Positions 6,114-8,235 of a stretch of DNA of 8,235 bases are shown one piece after another. Position numbers and translations under genes: made by a program. Under the pieces are notes generated by a model. That model was not told the DNA's origin and ran no database searches. It worked only from the letters and a program-made list of their open reading frames with translations. Position 1 is the stretch's first letter, and every line of letters starts with the position of its first letter. The DNA comes from Anaerolineales bacterium (GTDB lineage: Bacteria; Chloroflexota; Anaerolineae; Anaerolineales; Villigracilaceae). Where the stretch lies: positions 1 through 8,235 of the forward strand of contig JAFGKO010000184.1 of NCBI GenBank assembly GCA_016928525.1, written 5' to 3'.

Positions 6114-8235
6114 ATGCCATTCGACAAACAGCGCGCCCGCCAATATTTGCATGATTTTGATCTGACCAAACTCTTTACCGAGGAGATGGGCTGGGACCAT
6201 TCCAGCGGGAAGATCGAGATTCCCTTTGAAGATCATACCCTGGCTCTGGAAGCGGTTGCTCAAAAGCGCGGCCTGGTCGTATACTTATGCCCGCCGCTCT
6301 CCGCTGGAGACCTTCCCAATAATGCCCAACGCCGTAAGATCGAAGTCCAGGTGCGCCGACTGGTGCACGAGCATATTTTGATCTTCGTGGACGCGGCCCA
6401 TACTCGCCAGGTCTGGCAGTGGGTGCGCCGGGCGCCCAACCAGCCCATCACTGCCCGCGAATACACCTTTTATCGAGATCAGACGGGCGAGGATTTTCTC
6501 CAGCGACTCCAGGGGATGGTCTTCCATTTCGAAGATGAGGACGACTTGACCATCCTCGAAGTGGGAAACCAGGTGAGAGACACCTTCGACGTGGAGCGGG
6601 TCACCAAGCGGTTTTACGAACGCTTCAAGAGTGAACACACTGCCTTCTTACAGTTCTTGCAGGGCATCCCGGATGAGGAGCTGCAGCGCTGGTATGCCTC
6701 GGTAATGCTCAACCGCCTGATGTTTATCTATTTCATCCAGAAAAAGAGATTCCTGGATGACGATCCAGATTATCTGCGCAACCACCTCACCCAAAATCAT
6801 GGGGGGTATTATCGAGACTTCCTCTGCCCCCTGTTCTTCGAGGGCTTTGCCAGGAAAGATCGCTCTCCCGCGGCCAGGAAGCTGTTAGGGGAGGTGCCCT
6901 ATCTGAACGGCGGCATTTTCCAGCGCCACCAGGTGGAAGAGTTGTTTGGAAGAACGATCCACATCCCGGACGCGGCCTTTGAGCGCTTGTTTGACTTCTT
7001 CGACGACTATCGCTGGCATCTCGATGAGAGACCTTTAAGAGCCGACAACGAGATCAACCCCGATGTGTTGGGCTACATCTTTGAAAAGTACATCAACCAG
7101 AAACAGATGGGGGCCTATTACACCAAGGAAGATATCACCGAATACATCGCCAAGAATACGATCCTGCTCTACCTGTTGGAGAGTGTGCGCAAAGCCTGTC
7201 CAGAGTTTGACTCCTACGCCTGGAATTTACTATCTGGCGATCCTGAACGTTACATCTACCCGGCGGTGCGCCACGGCTGCGGATTGGATTTGCCCTCCGA
7301 AATCGCAGCAGGGATCGAGGCGGTGAGCCAGCGAGGTGGGTGGAACAAGAGCGCGCCCCCCGAGTACGCCCTGCCAACCGAAATCTGGCGCGAGGTGGTC
7401 GCCCGCCGCCAGCGCTATGACGAAATCCGCCAGAAGATCGAACAAGGCGAAGTTCACGAAGTCAACGACCTGATTACGTTCAACCTGGATATCCGCCAGT
7501 TCGCCCAGGATGTGCTGGAAGCCTGCCCCACAACTGATTTAATGCGAGCATTCTTCCTGACCCTGGGAAGCATCAAGATCCTGGATCCGACCGTGGGTTC
7601 GGGGGCCTTCTTGTTCGCCGCCCTCAACATCCTGGAGCCGCTCTATCAGGCCGGCCTGGGGCGCATGCAGGGGTTCTTAGATGAACTGGAAACCTCTGGA
7701 GAAAAACACCGCTCCGATAAGCTGAAAGACTTTCGCCAGATTCTGGAGCGCGTTGCCCAGCACCCGAATGAGCGCTACTTCATTTTGAAATCCATTATCG
7801 TTCATAACTTATATGGGGTGGACATCATGGAAGAGGCGGTTGAAATCTGCAAGCTTCGCCTGTTCCTCAAGCTGGCGGCGCAGGTGGAAGAAGCCAGCCG
7901 CATTGAGCCGCTGCCGGATATTGACTTCAACATCCGCGCTGGCAACACCCTGGTGGGTTTCGCCAGCCTGGAGGAAGTGGAAAAGGCTTTTAAAACCGGC
8001 GAGCAAGATGGCGTAAAGATGAACAAACTCTTCATGATGGATGAAGAAAAAAGCGCCGTGCAGCGCATCGAAGAGCGGGCTGAGGATATCGCCCGCCTGT
8101 TCAACCGTTTGCAGCAGCAGCAAACCGAGCTGGGCGGCGAGGTGACGCCCCAGGACAAGCAGGCACTGCGCCAGCGTCTAAAGCCCCTGGAGGAGGAGTT
8201 GAACCAGGCCCTGGCGCGCCAATATGGGGTGGACC
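6114..8235 (+). CDS. Eco57I/PglX-like N6-adenine DNA methyltransferase, 3' end beyond window
   Basis: This frame is open from ATG 6114 to the window end (707 codons, no stop). The visible order is: an N-terminal domain of about 320 residues of unassigned fold; GAYYTKEDI (333-341), the G-x-Y-Y-T signature of Eco57I/PglX-type methylases; an insert (about 350-480) with ALPTEIWREVVARR (421-434 region) and NDLITFNLDIRQFAQD; SAM-binding motif I DPTVGSGAFL (491-500); NLYGVDI (565-571), whose D570 should contact SAM; and the D604-F-N-I-R-A-G-N segment. A helical stretch ends at QYGVD, where the window stops. In this family the catalytic NPPY motif follows soon after, so it is probably just outside. 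The protein would methylate adenine N6, marking host DNA. Related full-length proteins are about 1000-1300 aa, so roughly a third or more is missing, including the likely target-recognition domain. No nuclease motif (PD-(D/E)XK) is apparent in the visible N-terminus, which fits a methylase relying on the preceding PLD-SNF2 protein for restriction. Confidence 0.88.
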   Translation, partial: MPFDKQRARQYLHDFDLTKLFTEEMGWDHSSGKIEIPFEDHTLALEAVAQKRGLVVYLCPPLSAGDLPNNAQRRKIEVQVRRLVHEHILIFVDAAHTRQVWQWVRRAPNQPITAREYTFYRDQTGEDFLQRLQGMVFHFEDEDDLTILEVGNQVRDTFDVERVTKRFYERFKSEHTAFLQFLQGIPDEELQRWYASVMLNRLMFIYFIQKKRFLDDDPDYLRNHLTQNHGGYYRDFLCPLFFEGFARKDRSPAARKLLGEVPYLNGGIFQRHQVEELFGRTIHIPDAAFERLFDFFDDYRWHLDERPLRADNEINPDVLGYIFEKYINQKQMGAYYTKEDITEYIAKNTILLYLLESVRKACPEFDSYAWNLLSGDPERYIYPAVRHGCGLDLPSEIAAGIEAVSQRGGWNKSAPPEYALPTEIWREVVARRQRYDEIRQKIEQGEVHEVNDLITFNLDIRQFAQDVLEACPTTDLMRAFFLTLGSIKILDPTVGSGAFLFAALNILEPLYQAGLGRMQGFLDELETSGEKHRSDKLKDFRQILERVAQHPNERYFILKSIIVHNLYGVDIMEEAVEICKLRLFLKLAAQVEEASRIEPLPDIDFNIRAGNTLVGFASLEEVEKAFKTGEQDGVKMNKLFMMDEEKSAVQRIEERAEDIARLFNRLQQQQTELGGEVTPQDKQALRQRLKPLEEELNQALARQYGVD

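Noticed and set aside
6285..6638. 117-codon minus-strand open frame
   Set aside because: It is antisense to the methylase N-terminal region, which is an unbroken 707-codon frame with good start context.
7802..8158. Overlapping 118- and 104-codon minus-strand open frames
   Set aside because: Both are antisense to the methylase SAM-binding region (NLYGVDI onward). The Ser/Arg-rich translation of the first is typical of a shadow frame.

Overview
The window looks like an accessory, defence-related stretch of a bacterial chromosome, most likely from the Chloroflexota (Anaerolineae-like). This assignment is an inference. It rests on a secreted lipoprotein with long Pro/Thr spacers around an SH3b domain, and on intergenic 'ACGCGGAT / GCGCAGAT' and 'GGGCGGGTCT-AGACCCGCCC' repeat debris that I remember from that phylum. 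No rRNA, tRNA, CRISPR array or transposase is visible.

Left part, minus strand (1-2531): an EVE-domain protein (89-559) with its own promoter, then a 292-bp gap of repeat material and a GC-rich perfect palindrome, then a 127-aa protein that I cannot name (852-1235), then a low-GC lipoprotein gene (1269-2531). The lipoprotein carries an internal duplication around a central SH3b domain. The 127-aa gene starts 33 bp after the lipoprotein stop and may share its transcript.

Middle (2532-2717): a compact divergent control region. It has perfect TATAAT boxes facing both ways and a perfect 9-2-9 palindrome over the -35 zone of the rightward promoter. A matching half-site lies 32 bp further on, near the predicted transcription start.

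Right part, plus strand (2718-8235): two tightly coupled large genes. The first encodes an 1130-aa fusion of a single-HKD phospholipase D-type nuclease domain to an SNF2-type helicase/translocase. The second starts 3 bp later, with its Shine-Dalgarno abutting the first gene's stop codon. It encodes an Eco57I/PglX-like N6-adenine DNA methyltransferase that runs off the window after 707 codons. Together they look like a restriction-modification or DISARM-like anti-phage system: the methylase marks self, and the PLD-SNF2 protein is the candidate translocating nuclease. The gene order resembles the drmD-drmMI start of class 1 DISARM, except that the PLD domain is fused to the helicase instead of being a separate DrmC. 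Whether the locus is a complete two-gene system or the head of a longer operon cannot be told from this window.
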